Positions 8,522-15,812 of a DNA stretch of 64,000 nucleotides are shown here, piece after piece; the first letter of the stretch is position 1, and the number at the start of each line of letters is the position of its first letter. Origin of the DNA: JBEKTW01 sp049515655 (GTDB taxonomy: Bacteria; Bacteroidota; Ignavibacteria; UBA10030; SZUA-254). The notes below the pieces were generated by a model that worked only from the letters and a program-made list of their open reading frames with translations, was not told where the DNA came from and did no database searches. The position numbers were made by a program, and so were the translations under genes. The stretch is from assembly GCA_049515655.1 (NCBI GenBank), contig JBEKTW010000002.1, positions 186,001 to 250,000 of the forward strand, read 5' to 3'.

Positions 8522-9433
8522 ATGACCATGAAGAACATCCTGTCGGCAATCATCATCTCATGCCTTGCCACCCTGTGCGCGTACGCGCAGGAGGGCGGAA
8601 ATACGGGTATGGCGTTCCTCAAGCTCGGTGTCGGCAGCCGCGCCCTTGCTATGGGAGAGGCCTACAGCGCCATCGCCTCCGACCCGAGCGCCGTTTACTA
8701 TAATCCCGCGGCCCTCTCGCTCTCGGGCACTTCTCAACTTCTCCTGATGCACAAGGAGTGGATTCAGGACACGAGAACCGATTTCATTGCGGCGAAGACC
8801 TCCCTCAACGCCCTCGCATTCGGTCTCGGCATCAATTCGACGAGCGTGGACAACATTGAGATCCGCGAAAATCCCGGCCCGGCGCTAGGCACTTTCGACG
8901 CACGAAACGCCGCGATTGGACTATCAGCATCCTATCAATTCGACTCCACTATCAGCGTCGGAGCCACCGGAAATTTTCTCTACGAGAAAATTCTAACCAA
9001 TGAGGCCTCCGGATTCGGGCTGAATCTTGGCGCGCTCGTCCGTACACCCTGGAACGTCCGGCTAGGAATGTCTGTGAGCAACCTCGGTTCCATGAAGGCA
9101 CTGGACCAATCATCGTCAAAGCTTCCAACAACCACGCGGATCGGCGGGGCATACGAGACGTTGCTTGAGAGTCTTGACGGAACGCTCACAACGGCCGCAG
9201 AGATCGTTTCGGTGACTCAGGACAACACGCTGCATGCCCATATGGGCGTAGAGCTTGAGTATAAGCACGCGTTTGCAATGCGCGCAGGCTACCAGACCGG
9301 CTATGACGCAAAGAACTTTTCCGCGGGCGTAGGCGTTCGATATGGCATGTTCCGGGTCGATTATGCTTTCATGCCTGTGGAATATGAATTAGGAACGATG
9401 CACACATTTACGCTCTTGCTCGAATTTCAATGA
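8522..9433 (+). CDS. PorV/PorQ-family outer-membrane beta-barrel protein, copy 2
   Basis: A paralogue of the preceding gene, 303 residues, starting directly after its stop. A signal peptide ends near AYAQ; the mature start carries LKLGVGSRALAMGEA and YYNPAAL, and the protein ends in an aromatic-terminated strand (FTLLLEFQ). The two copies share the family pattern but differ through most of their length, so they are not a recent duplication. One could act as the shuttle and the other as its receptor, or each could serve a different cargo; this is inference. Confidence 0.85.
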   Translation: MTMKNILSAIIISCLATLCAYAQEGGNTGMAFLKLGVGSRALAMGEAYSAIASDPSAVYYNPAALSLSGTSQLLLMHKEWIQDTRTDFIAAKTSLNALAFGLGINSTSVDNIEIRENPGPALGTFDARNAAIGLSASYQFDSTISVGATGNFLYEKILTNEASGFGLNLGALVRTPWNVRLGMSVSNLGSMKALDQSSSKLPTTTRIGGAYETLLESLDGTLTTAAEIVSVTQDNTLHAHMGVELEYKHAFAMRAGYQTGYDAKNFSAGVGVRYGMFRVDYAFMPVEYELGTMHTFTLLLEFQ

Positions 9434-9954
9434 TTCGCCGAAGGATAAGAACGATACTCCGGGTCGCAGCACTGCTCCTCTCTTCGTCGGTAGCCCTCGC
9501 CGGTGGTCAGGGACATGACCTCCAATGGCTGTCATTTGACAAAGGTCTCGCTGAAGCACAGAAGAGCGATAAGAAACTTCTTGTCGACGTCTACACCGAC
9601 TGGTGCGTTTGGTGCAAACGCATGGACCGCGACGTGTACGCGAATGACAAAGTCGCCAGTTATCTTACGCAACAATACGTCCTGGTGAAGGTGAACGCCG
9701 AGTCGAGCGAAGAGCTCCACTACAAAGGCAAGACATATTCAGAGATGGGCCTCGCCCAGGGATTCAAGGTTACGGGCTACCCCACCATTCTCTTCCTCGA
9801 TCCAAACGGAAACCACATCACTTCGTTACCGGGATACGTGAAGGCCGATGAGTTTTTGGGGATCGTTAAATTTATCGGCGAGGACTACTACAAGACCATG
9901 AAGTGGAAGGAATATCTCGAAAATCAAAAATCAAAGAGCAAAAGTCAGGAATAG
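9430..9954 (+). CDS. Periplasmic thioredoxin-fold protein
   Basis: A 174-residue protein with a signal peptide and a thioredoxin fold. The redox motif CVWC is at residues 59-62 in YTDWCVWCKRMD, and the cis-Pro region is VTGYPTILFLD. This matches the DUF255/thioredoxin-7-like exported reductases. The start codon overlaps the previous stop by four bases, so it is translationally coupled to the second PorV-like gene. The likely job is disulfide handling for the barrels, the lipoprotein or the cargo of this operon. It ends close to the convergent heptosyltransferase operon. Confidence 0.85.
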   Translation: MIRRRIRTILRVAALLLSSSVALAGGQGHDLQWLSFDKGLAEAQKSDKKLLVDVYTDWCVWCKRMDRDVYANDKVASYLTQQYVLVKVNAESSEELHYKGKTYSEMGLAQGFKVTGYPTILFLDPNGNHITSLPGYVKADEFLGIVKFIGEDYYKTMKWKEYLENQKSKSKSQE

Positions 9955-9968
9955 GATTGAAGCTTTCA

Positions 9969-11147
9969 TCATTGCAGACCCCTTCGATAGTTGTCGACCT
10001 CTGCAACGATTCCCTCCAGGTCCACCATCTGCATGCATTCAAGATTGTAAGGACATTCTTTCTTCCAGCATGGCGAGCACGCCAAACCCTCCGGGATGAA
10101 TTTTGCTCCCCTCCCAAACAAATCGACTTCCTGCGGACAACTTACGCCAAACCACACGAGCACGTGCTTCTTCAAGGCAATTGCGATGTGCATCCCGAGT
10201 GAATCACCCGTAATGACAAGGTCGCAGACATTCTCATAGCATATCCCGCGCCGGAGTCCTTCCGTTGTCGGAGTATTTATCACCTTGGCCCCGACCTGAC
10301 GCGCGATTTCTGCATTCCTGGCGGTATCTTCAGGCCCTCCAAGCAACAGCAAGCGGATGCCTTCTCTCTTCGAAAGTTCATCGATCAAGATTACCTGCTG
10401 GTCAATCGTCAACTTCTTGTTCGGATACAGAAGCGAGCAGCCGGTGTTGAAACCTACCATGAGCGGTGAGCGATGTGCGGCAAGCGGCGGTTCATTCGAG
10501 AGAATCGATCGCTTGTATCGATGACAGAATTCCAGTTCCTCATCCGACAATTGTAAGAGATATTCATCGCAGTGAAATCTTAATCCCATCGCTTCGGTGA
10601 GAAGCTGGGAATTCGACTTTTGATTGATACGGAACTTGGCGTAGTCGTCTAGCCCGAGCCGATAGTTGTACTCCGCATCCTTGTCCAGGGGAATAATAGC
10701 TCCGTCGCCTTTGAGCCCATATCCGACTTTCTTCCGGGAGGTCAGGGACATCATGAAAGCACATGCATGCGATGACTTGTCGACATTCATCACCAGGTCG
10801 AAATGCATTGCCTGGAGAATCAGCCAGCTCTCCGGCTCCCACACGAAAACATTGTCGATGTATTGATTGTACAGGAGCAGCGGGGCGGCGTTCTTGAGTG
10901 TGACCCAGAAAACGGTGCTTTCGGGATATGTCCGCTTGATGGCCGGGAGAAGCGTCGTGGTCACGAGAACATTGCCCATCGCCTCGAGATTGATGATGAG
11001 AATTCTTGCCCCCCGCGGTTTCGGGTCGACACACTCTTCCAGACAATTTGTTTCGGGGAAACACGGCTTGTACCCCGTGAAGTGCTTGCAGTCGGGAATG
11101 GCGATTCTCCTCCGGACCGAACTTTTCCCTTTGGATTTCTTTTTCAT
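9969..11147 (-). CDS. Family 9 glycosyltransferase (heptosyltransferase-like), cysteine-rich
   Basis: Related to ADP-heptose:LPS heptosyltransferases. ILIINLEAMGNVLVTTTLL is the N-terminal phosphate-binding region and VITGDSLGMHIAIAL the conserved donor-site region. The ATG at 11147 overlaps the upstream stop by four bases; a longer frame to 11255 overlaps that gene heavily and is less likely. Two cysteine groups are unusual: four Cys in the N-terminal 60 residues and CSPCWKKECPYNLEC near the C-terminus, which could bind a metal. It forms an operon with the second family 9 gene, probably for LPS core assembly. Confidence 0.85.
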   Translation of the reverse strand: MKKKSKGKSSVRRRIAIPDCKHFTGYKPCFPETNCLEECVDPKPRGARILIINLEAMGNVLVTTTLLPAIKRTYPESTVFWVTLKNAAPLLLYNQYIDNVFVWEPESWLILQAMHFDLVMNVDKSSHACAFMMSLTSRKKVGYGLKGDGAIIPLDKDAEYNYRLGLDDYAKFRINQKSNSQLLTEAMGLRFHCDEYLLQLSDEELEFCHRYKRSILSNEPPLAAHRSPLMVGFNTGCSLLYPNKKLTIDQQVILIDELSKREGIRLLLLGGPEDTARNAEIARQVGAKVINTPTTEGLRRGICYENVCDLVITGDSLGMHIAIALKKHVLVWFGVSCPQEVDLFGRGAKFIPEGLACSPCWKKECPYNLECMQMVDLEGIVAEVDNYRRGLQ

Positions 11148-12187
11148 TGAAGTATATTCTCCCCGAAATTCTTTGTTTTGTGCATCAAATCCGTGAAGCC
11201 TTCGAATACCTTTTCGACAGACAGATCCTCCATGCAGGGATTGCCGATAGGACACTTCGTGAGGTTACATCCGAGACAAAAAAGTTTCTGATTCTGCACA
11301 ACTTCCGCCTCATTTCCAAATGGGCCTTGCAGATGAGGTCGGGTGGGGCCGAAAATCGCGACCACGGGCGTTCCCGTTGCCGCAGCGATATGCATCGGTC
11401 CGGAATCGTTCGTCACCATGACCCGGCACCGGCGGAGGACAGCGCCGAGTTCTTTGAGGCCGCACGGAGGAATCAGGATCGATGGGTGCCTCATCGACCT
11501 TTGGATCTCTTCCGCGAGAGGAAGCTCGCCGGGACCCCAAATGACAAGCGTCTGTGCCCCAAGCTTCCCCGCAACCAAATCCCCGAACTCAGCGAATTGG
11601 CGGAGAGGCCACCGTTTCGTGTACCACCCTCCTCCGGGATTCAATGCAACGACAAACCGGTCGCTCAATTTCTGATCCCGGAAGAATCGTTCCGCAAATT
11701 GGATGGCGTCACTGCCCACCGGGAAGAAGATGGAGGATTTCGAGATCGGCAGATCCATGGCCCGCAGGGCATCCAGGTTGAACTCGGTATTGTGCTTCTC
11801 GCCGCCCCTCGGCTCAACGACGATGTTATAGCAATACTGGCGCCACTTGAACCGGTAGCCGACGCGATATGGCGCTCCGCTGAACAGCGTTACGAGCGCG
11901 CTTCGCGGATTGCCGAACAGGTCGATCACCAGATCGTATCTCCGTGCCCGGACGCGAGCGATCAGCGAGATCCCCGACTGGACCTTGCTGTCAAAGATTA
12001 GAATGCCGTGCACGGCCGGATTGCCCTCGATGACATCCCGACTGGGTTTTTCCGTCAGAAAATCGATCGTCGCCTGAGGAAACGCGCTCCTGAGATTCTC
12101 AAGAACCACCGTTGAAAGTAGCACATCACCGATTGCGCGCAACTTGATGACAAGGATTTTGTGAACCCGGGAGCGGTCTATTTTCAC
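11144..12187 (-). CDS. Family 9 glycosyltransferase (ADP-heptose:LPS heptosyltransferase-like)
   Basis: A 347-residue cytoplasmic-face enzyme predicted to add heptose to the LPS core. The N-terminus ILVIKLRAIGDVLLSTVVL, the nucleotide region LNPGGGWYTKRWP and VTNDSGPMHIAAATGTP are family hallmarks. The C-terminus also has a small cysteine cluster (FCLGCNLTKCPIGNPC). It is first in a two-gene operon with a good promoter upstream. Genes for ADP-heptose supply are in this window (29822-31320), consistent with a heptose-containing envelope polymer. Confidence 0.9.
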   Translation of the reverse strand: MKIDRSRVHKILVIKLRAIGDVLLSTVVLENLRSAFPQATIDFLTEKPSRDVIEGNPAVHGILIFDSKVQSGISLIARVRARRYDLVIDLFGNPRSALVTLFSGAPYRVGYRFKWRQYCYNIVVEPRGGEKHNTEFNLDALRAMDLPISKSSIFFPVGSDAIQFAERFFRDQKLSDRFVVALNPGGGWYTKRWPLRQFAEFGDLVAGKLGAQTLVIWGPGELPLAEEIQRSMRHPSILIPPCGLKELGAVLRRCRVMVTNDSGPMHIAAATGTPVVAIFGPTRPHLQGPFGNEAEVVQNQKLFCLGCNLTKCPIGNPCMEDLSVEKVFEGFTDLMHKTKNFGENILQ

Positions 12188-12211
12188 TTCAATGTGAGAA
12201 CAATTAGGCCA

Positions 12212-12240
12212 AATATAGAGAAACTTTCATTCTGATTCAA
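12212..12240 (-). promoter_or_regulatory. Promoter of the heptosyltransferase operon
   Basis: On the minus strand TTGAAT (12240-12235), 17 bases, TATATT (12217-12212), about 18 bases upstream of the probable start point and before the ATG at 12187. Confidence 0.55.
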
Positions 12241-12271
12241 ACACCGCACAGTCATCGGCTTTGAACCATCA

Positions 12272-13279
12272 CTACACAGGTTCTCCCCCGTTGAAAACGA
12301 CCTTCGCGATCTTCCCAAAGTTGCCTACGTCGAAGAAATGCCCCTCGAGCTTTTCTAATTCGTCTACCCGAACGTCGATGGTGATGAACGGATAAAGAAG
12401 CGGCTGGCCGAATGAATCAAGGCGCGTCGCATAGCATTTCACTGACATCGAATGAAAGAAGCGCGCGTAGGGCCGCATCCACTCCTCCGAGCGTATTGCC
12501 TGCAGAACATCATAGAGATCCTGTTTCAACCGATATGCGATCTGTGAATCGCCGAGTTCTTCCTGCTGAACATCCTGGACAATCACTCGAAAGGATAGCG
12601 TTTCCCCGGCCGGGCTAATCCTGACTTCTGAAATCTGAAGATACAGCGGATGAGAAGCACTGCGCAGGCTGTTCATGTGCCATGAATCGGAGATGTTTAC
12701 CTCCTCCCCCTGCCCGAGTCTTTGAACTTCGTCAACGAGGTGGATAGATTGTACCGGCCGGTGCTTCTGCCGTGCCAGTTCCTTTCTGAGCTGCTCGGGA
12801 TCGTGTTTCTTGATTTTCTTTTCGCGCAACAGGTCCGCCGCCTCTTGCGTGTCGGACGTTTCCTTCCGGACCTGATTGATGACGTGTTGTTCGAGCTCAA
12901 CGAAGACATCGTCCCTTTTGATCTCATATGCCCGGAATGCCAATGAATGCACGAAGAACTCCCGGAAGTAAAAGGTGTCGATAATCTGTGACAGGCGGAA
13001 TACCATCAGTACTCCGATCAATCCTCCGACAAAAGCAAATGCACCCGCCATCAATTCAGCCGCCATTTCGGCGGCAGGGGCGGTGAACAAATGATATGTG
13101 AATTGCACAATCTTGAAAAGACCCGTGGCGAGCATGATCACGACAGACCACGCGGCAAGGCCTCCAATGAAGGCAGGTATTTTCTGAGTGCCTTGATGCG
13201 CTTGCTGTTGTTTTAGACGCTGCAGCATGAAAAAGGAGACCAGAAGAATGCAGACCGATATAATAAAGGCATAGGTCAT
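12272..13279 (-). CDS. Membrane-anchored protein, largest of three local paralogues
   Basis: Not recognised. 335 residues: one hydrophobic segment at about 3-19, then two more in the region IPAFIGGLAAWSVVIMLATG and the AFAFVGGLIGVLMVF stretch, followed by a charged linker and a C-terminal soluble domain of about 150 residues with alternating strands (ISEVRISPAGETLSFRVIV and similar). The membrane part aligns by eye with the proteins at 14389-14880 and 14998-15507: small residue, GG.LAWS, three segments, then a conserved R..L....R.DD.F element. Only this copy has the large C-terminal domain. Confidence 0.7.
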   Translation of the reverse strand: MTYAFIISVCILLVSFFMLQRLKQQQAHQGTQKIPAFIGGLAAWSVVIMLATGLFKIVQFTYHLFTAPAAEMAAELMAGAFAFVGGLIGVLMVFRLSQIIDTFYFREFFVHSLAFRAYEIKRDDVFVELEQHVINQVRKETSDTQEAADLLREKKIKKHDPEQLRKELARQKHRPVQSIHLVDEVQRLGQGEEVNISDSWHMNSLRSASHPLYLQISEVRISPAGETLSFRVIVQDVQQEELGDSQIAYRLKQDLYDVLQAIRSEEWMRPYARFFHSMSVKCYATRLDSFGQPLLYPFITIDVRVDELEKLEGHFFDVGNFGKIAKVVFNGGEPV

Positions 13280-13387
13280 GGCTGTATTTCAGAGATTATG
13301 CGCGGTGGGCGGATCATCATGCCGGCTGACGGTTCTGGCCAACAATTCCCTGACTCCGCAGCAGCGCCATCGGGAACACGATCACGG

Positions 13388-13852
13388 TCACTCATTCACC
13401 GGCTCAAAAAGGTATCTTGCATCGTATTGAATCCCAGATCTGCGGAGGAGATTGAGATATTCCTCCATAAACGTTTTGCGCGCATGGTGTTTGTCCTGGT
13501 TCTGGATGTACGTAATCACCTTCTCCAATTGTGAATGAGAACACGAGAACGCCCCGAACCCCTCCTGCCACTGAAACCTTCCCTGCACCCAATGCTGTTC
13601 GTTGATAAAGCGCGATGAATTGGCTTTGATGTCTCTCACGAGATCAGACAAGGCGATGTCCGGTGTCAGCCCAATAAGAATATGCACATGGTCGGGCATG
13701 CTATTGATCACAAGGAGTTTTTGACCATTGGCTTTTGTAATGCCACAAATATACTTGTGCAACGATTCTTTCCATTCCTTCCCTATCAAATTCTGTCTTC
13801 CCTTCACTGTGAAGACAATGTGGATATAGATTTGTGTGTACGTATTTGCCAT
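13388..13852 (-). CDS. Y1 (HUH) transposase, IS200/REP-associated (RAYT-like)
   Basis: A 154-residue single-strand DNA transposase. The HUH metal motif is in MPDHVHILIGL, and the catalytic tyrosine lies in the helix VITYIQNQDKHH. Length and layout fit the REP-associated tyrosine transposase/TnpA group. It reads away from an array of short palindromes directly at its 5' side (13863-14357), the arrangement known for domesticated RAYT genes and their repeats. A purine-rich ribosome site (GGAGAG) precedes the ATG. It has inserted within, or lies within, the group of three paralogous membrane genes. Confidence 0.88.
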   Translation of the reverse strand: MANTYTQIYIHIVFTVKGRQNLIGKEWKESLHKYICGITKANGQKLLVINSMPDHVHILIGLTPDIALSDLVRDIKANSSRFINEQHWVQGRFQWQEGFGAFSCSHSQLEKVITYIQNQDKHHARKTFMEEYLNLLRRSGIQYDARYLFEPVNE

Positions 13853-13862
13853 TCGCTCTCCC

Positions 13863-14357
13863 GCTCCTAACGGAGCTAAAAGATGTCATTCCTACGGGAC
13901 TCACCTGCCGGGGTTACGGCTCAAGGTAACACATGCCGTCCCTATGGGACTCACCACCACTTTTGACTAAAGCTATATACGTTTCGTCCCTACGGGACTC
14001 ATTAGCCCGGGGAATAGACCATTCCCGGTGCATCCCATCTCAGCAGGATTGGTTGGCCGATGCGGCGGCCCAACCATCATACAACCTTTCGTCCCTACGG
14101 GGCTCACTTGCCGGGGTTACGGCTCAAGGTAACACATGCCGTCCCTATGGGACTCGCCGCCAGTTTTATGACTAAAGCTATATACGTCTCGTCCCTACGG
14201 GACTCATTAGCCTGGGGCATAGACCATTCCAGGTGCATCCCGTCTCAGCAGGATTGGTTGGCCGATGCGGCGGCTCAACCATCGTACAACCTTTCGTCCC
14301 TGTGGGATGTCGCGGCTCCAATTGATTCGAGATCGAACGGGGCAAAGAGCTCCGAAG
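13863..14357. repeat. REP-like palindrome array, two copies of a 203-205 bp unit
   Basis: Seven copies of a short palindrome of the form GTCCCTACGGGAC (near 13889, 13948, 13985, 14090, 14139, 14191, 14295) spaced within a unit repeated about 203-205 bp apart (start near 13886 and 14089, partial third at 14291). The array is bordered by a different palindrome, GCTCCTAACGGAGC at 13863-13876 and GCTCCGAAGGAGC near 14350. No gene is visible in this stretch. It is probably the substrate family of the adjacent Y1 transposase. Confidence 0.8.
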
Positions 14358-14388
14358 GAGCGACACGTTCATCGATTGTGAGCTGCAA

Positions 14389-14880
14389 TCATTCGTCAAA
14401 ATACCTTTCGAGATCTTCGTCCTTCGGTTTTTGAATGTCGTGCTCCCGCTGATCTTCCAACTCCCGCTCAATACGCTGCTGGAGTTTCAACCGTTCTGCT
14501 TTCTCAAAAATATCATCCCGCACCCGGGACTGAGATTGGAAGAGGAGCGAACGAAGCAACAAATTCCACATCCTCCCCGTGGCTCCGGCTTCACTGTACG
14601 TCACGATGATTTGATAGAGATAGGCGAGCCCCATGGCTATGGCGGCGAGTTTTATCACGTCGATGAAATCAAATTGGACCGAGAGGATTGCCAACACGAG
14701 CATAACAATTTGCCAGCATCCCCAGCCGACCAGCCCAAGTATGGACCACGCAAGCACACCCCCCACAATGGGGGCATAGGTTTGTGAGGCCGACGGAGAG
14801 AGGAAACGATCCAATACTCTCGCCTGCTTCAATACGCGGACAAAAAAAACCACGGCAACGAGAATCAGTACCTGAGTCAC
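14389..14880 (-). CDS. Small membrane protein, paralogue 2
   Basis: Not recognised. 163 residues from a GTG at 14880. There are three hydrophobic segments (about 3-14, 36-65 and 72-92), then a conserved LLLRSLLFQSQSRVRDDIF element and a highly charged C-terminal tail ending KDEDLERYFDE. The tail motif recurs in the gene at 14998-15507 (KDKDIENYFGS). The pair are clear paralogues, separated by 117 bases. The tail is probably cytoplasmic and looks like a docking motif; this is inference. Confidence 0.7.
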   Translation of the reverse strand: MTQVLILVAVVFFVRVLKQARVLDRFLSPSASQTYAPIVGGVLAWSILGLVGWGCWQIVMLVLAILSVQFDFIDVIKLAAIAMGLAYLYQIIVTYSEAGATGRMWNLLLRSLLFQSQSRVRDDIFEKAERLKLQQRIERELEDQREHDIQKPKDEDLERYFDE

Positions 14881-14997
14881 AATGTGTATGCCCGATGATT
14901 TTCTTTTTTCTCTGGCACGCCGGCCTTCCTCGGGTCACCATCCAGCCGACCCCGGAAGCGACCGACAAACGCTGAAACCGCGGGCGTCCTCCGTTAC

Positions 14998-15507
14998 CTA
15001 ACTGCCAAAATAATTCTCAATATCTTTATCCTTCGCATTGGCGGGCTTCGGAGGCTTCTCAAGGTCCTCCAGCTTGATTATCTCGGGCTCTTCCTTGACG
15101 CGTTCCGCGGCTTTGGGCTGGTCGGGTTTTTCAGGAACCCTGCGCAGGACTCTCGACTCTGTTCGGAAGAGGAACGAGCGGACAAACAGGTCCCACGTGC
15201 CCCCCGCCATTCCAGGTTCAGCGGAGGATACCAACGCTTGGTAAACGGAGAAAAGGGCAAGAGCCGCGGCAGCAATCTGAAAAAGACTCATATAATCGAA
15301 CTCGTCTGAAAGGATGTCTATACCCATCGCGAGAACCTGCCCCAATCCCCAACTCGCCAAGGCGATTCCCGCCCAGGCAAGCATGCCGCGGATTATCGGC
15401 ATGCAATGCCTCGATTCCGGTGAAGTGGAGAGTTTGACCACTATGCCGGATCGCCTCATTACCTGGAAAAACAACGCAATAAATATCAGTAAGAGAATCT
15501 GAATCAT
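14998..15507 (-). CDS. Small membrane protein, paralogue 3
   Basis: Not recognised. 169 residues with the same plan as the previous gene: an N-terminal hydrophobic segment, MPIIRGMLAWAGIALASWG, a further membrane segment, then TWDLFVRSFLFRTESRVLRR and an acidic/basic tail ending KDKDIENYFGS. A strong GGAGAAGG ribosome site precedes the ATG at 15507. It is the first of the three paralogues in reading direction and may start their transcript. Confidence 0.75.
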   Translation of the reverse strand: MIQILLLIFIALFFQVMRRSGIVVKLSTSPESRHCMPIIRGMLAWAGIALASWGLGQVLAMGIDILSDEFDYMSLFQIAAAALALFSVYQALVSSAEPGMAGGTWDLFVRSFLFRTESRVLRRVPEKPDQPKAAERVKEEPEIIKLEDLEKPPKPANAKDKDIENYFGS

Positions 15508-15776
15508 ATTCCTTCTCCGTAGTTCTACAATATCATATCAAACTCAGCCGATCAGCGTACTTTCCGCGGCTGCTGTGAGACGTCACGGTACAACGAACCC
15601 CGATCTCCGACCCGGGGCGCAGTACGCCGAGCAAGGTCGGCCAACGGCCAAAGGAAATATCGGAATCTGTCCGATGAGAAGCAATAGGCAAGGAAACCAG
15701 AGGTCACACGCTGATCGCCGAAGACAGAAAATGCCCTTCTCCGCCCGGAATTTCAAAGAGAGATCATCGAAATGGC
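15508..15776. other. Intergenic DNA without a recognised gene
   Basis: Between the stop of the M1 peptidase gene and the start of the paralogue at 15507. No convincing coding frame or RNA gene seen. It should hold the promoter for the 15507 gene, but no clear match was found. Confidence 0.5.
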
Positions 15777-15805
15777 CTGCCGTCCGGGGGAAAAATGGAC
15801 GGCAG
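15777..15805 (-). terminator. Hairpin after the M1 peptidase gene
   Basis: A 9-bp perfect stem (CTGCCGTCC / GGACGGCAG) with an 11-base loop, 8 bases after the stop codon of the minus-strand gene. No T-run follows, so it may only slow RNA polymerase or protect the 3' end. Confidence 0.4.
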
Positions 15806-15812
15806 ACCTGCG

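Noticed and set aside
13863..14357. Array of short repeats that at first resembles a CRISPR array
   Set aside because: Repeats are only about 13 bases, palindromic and unevenly spaced, the 203-205-bp unit itself is duplicated, and no cas gene is near; a REP-like array fits better.
15777..15805. Strong intrinsic terminator
   Set aside because: The stem is good but no T-run follows on the minus strand; kept only as a low-confidence hairpin.
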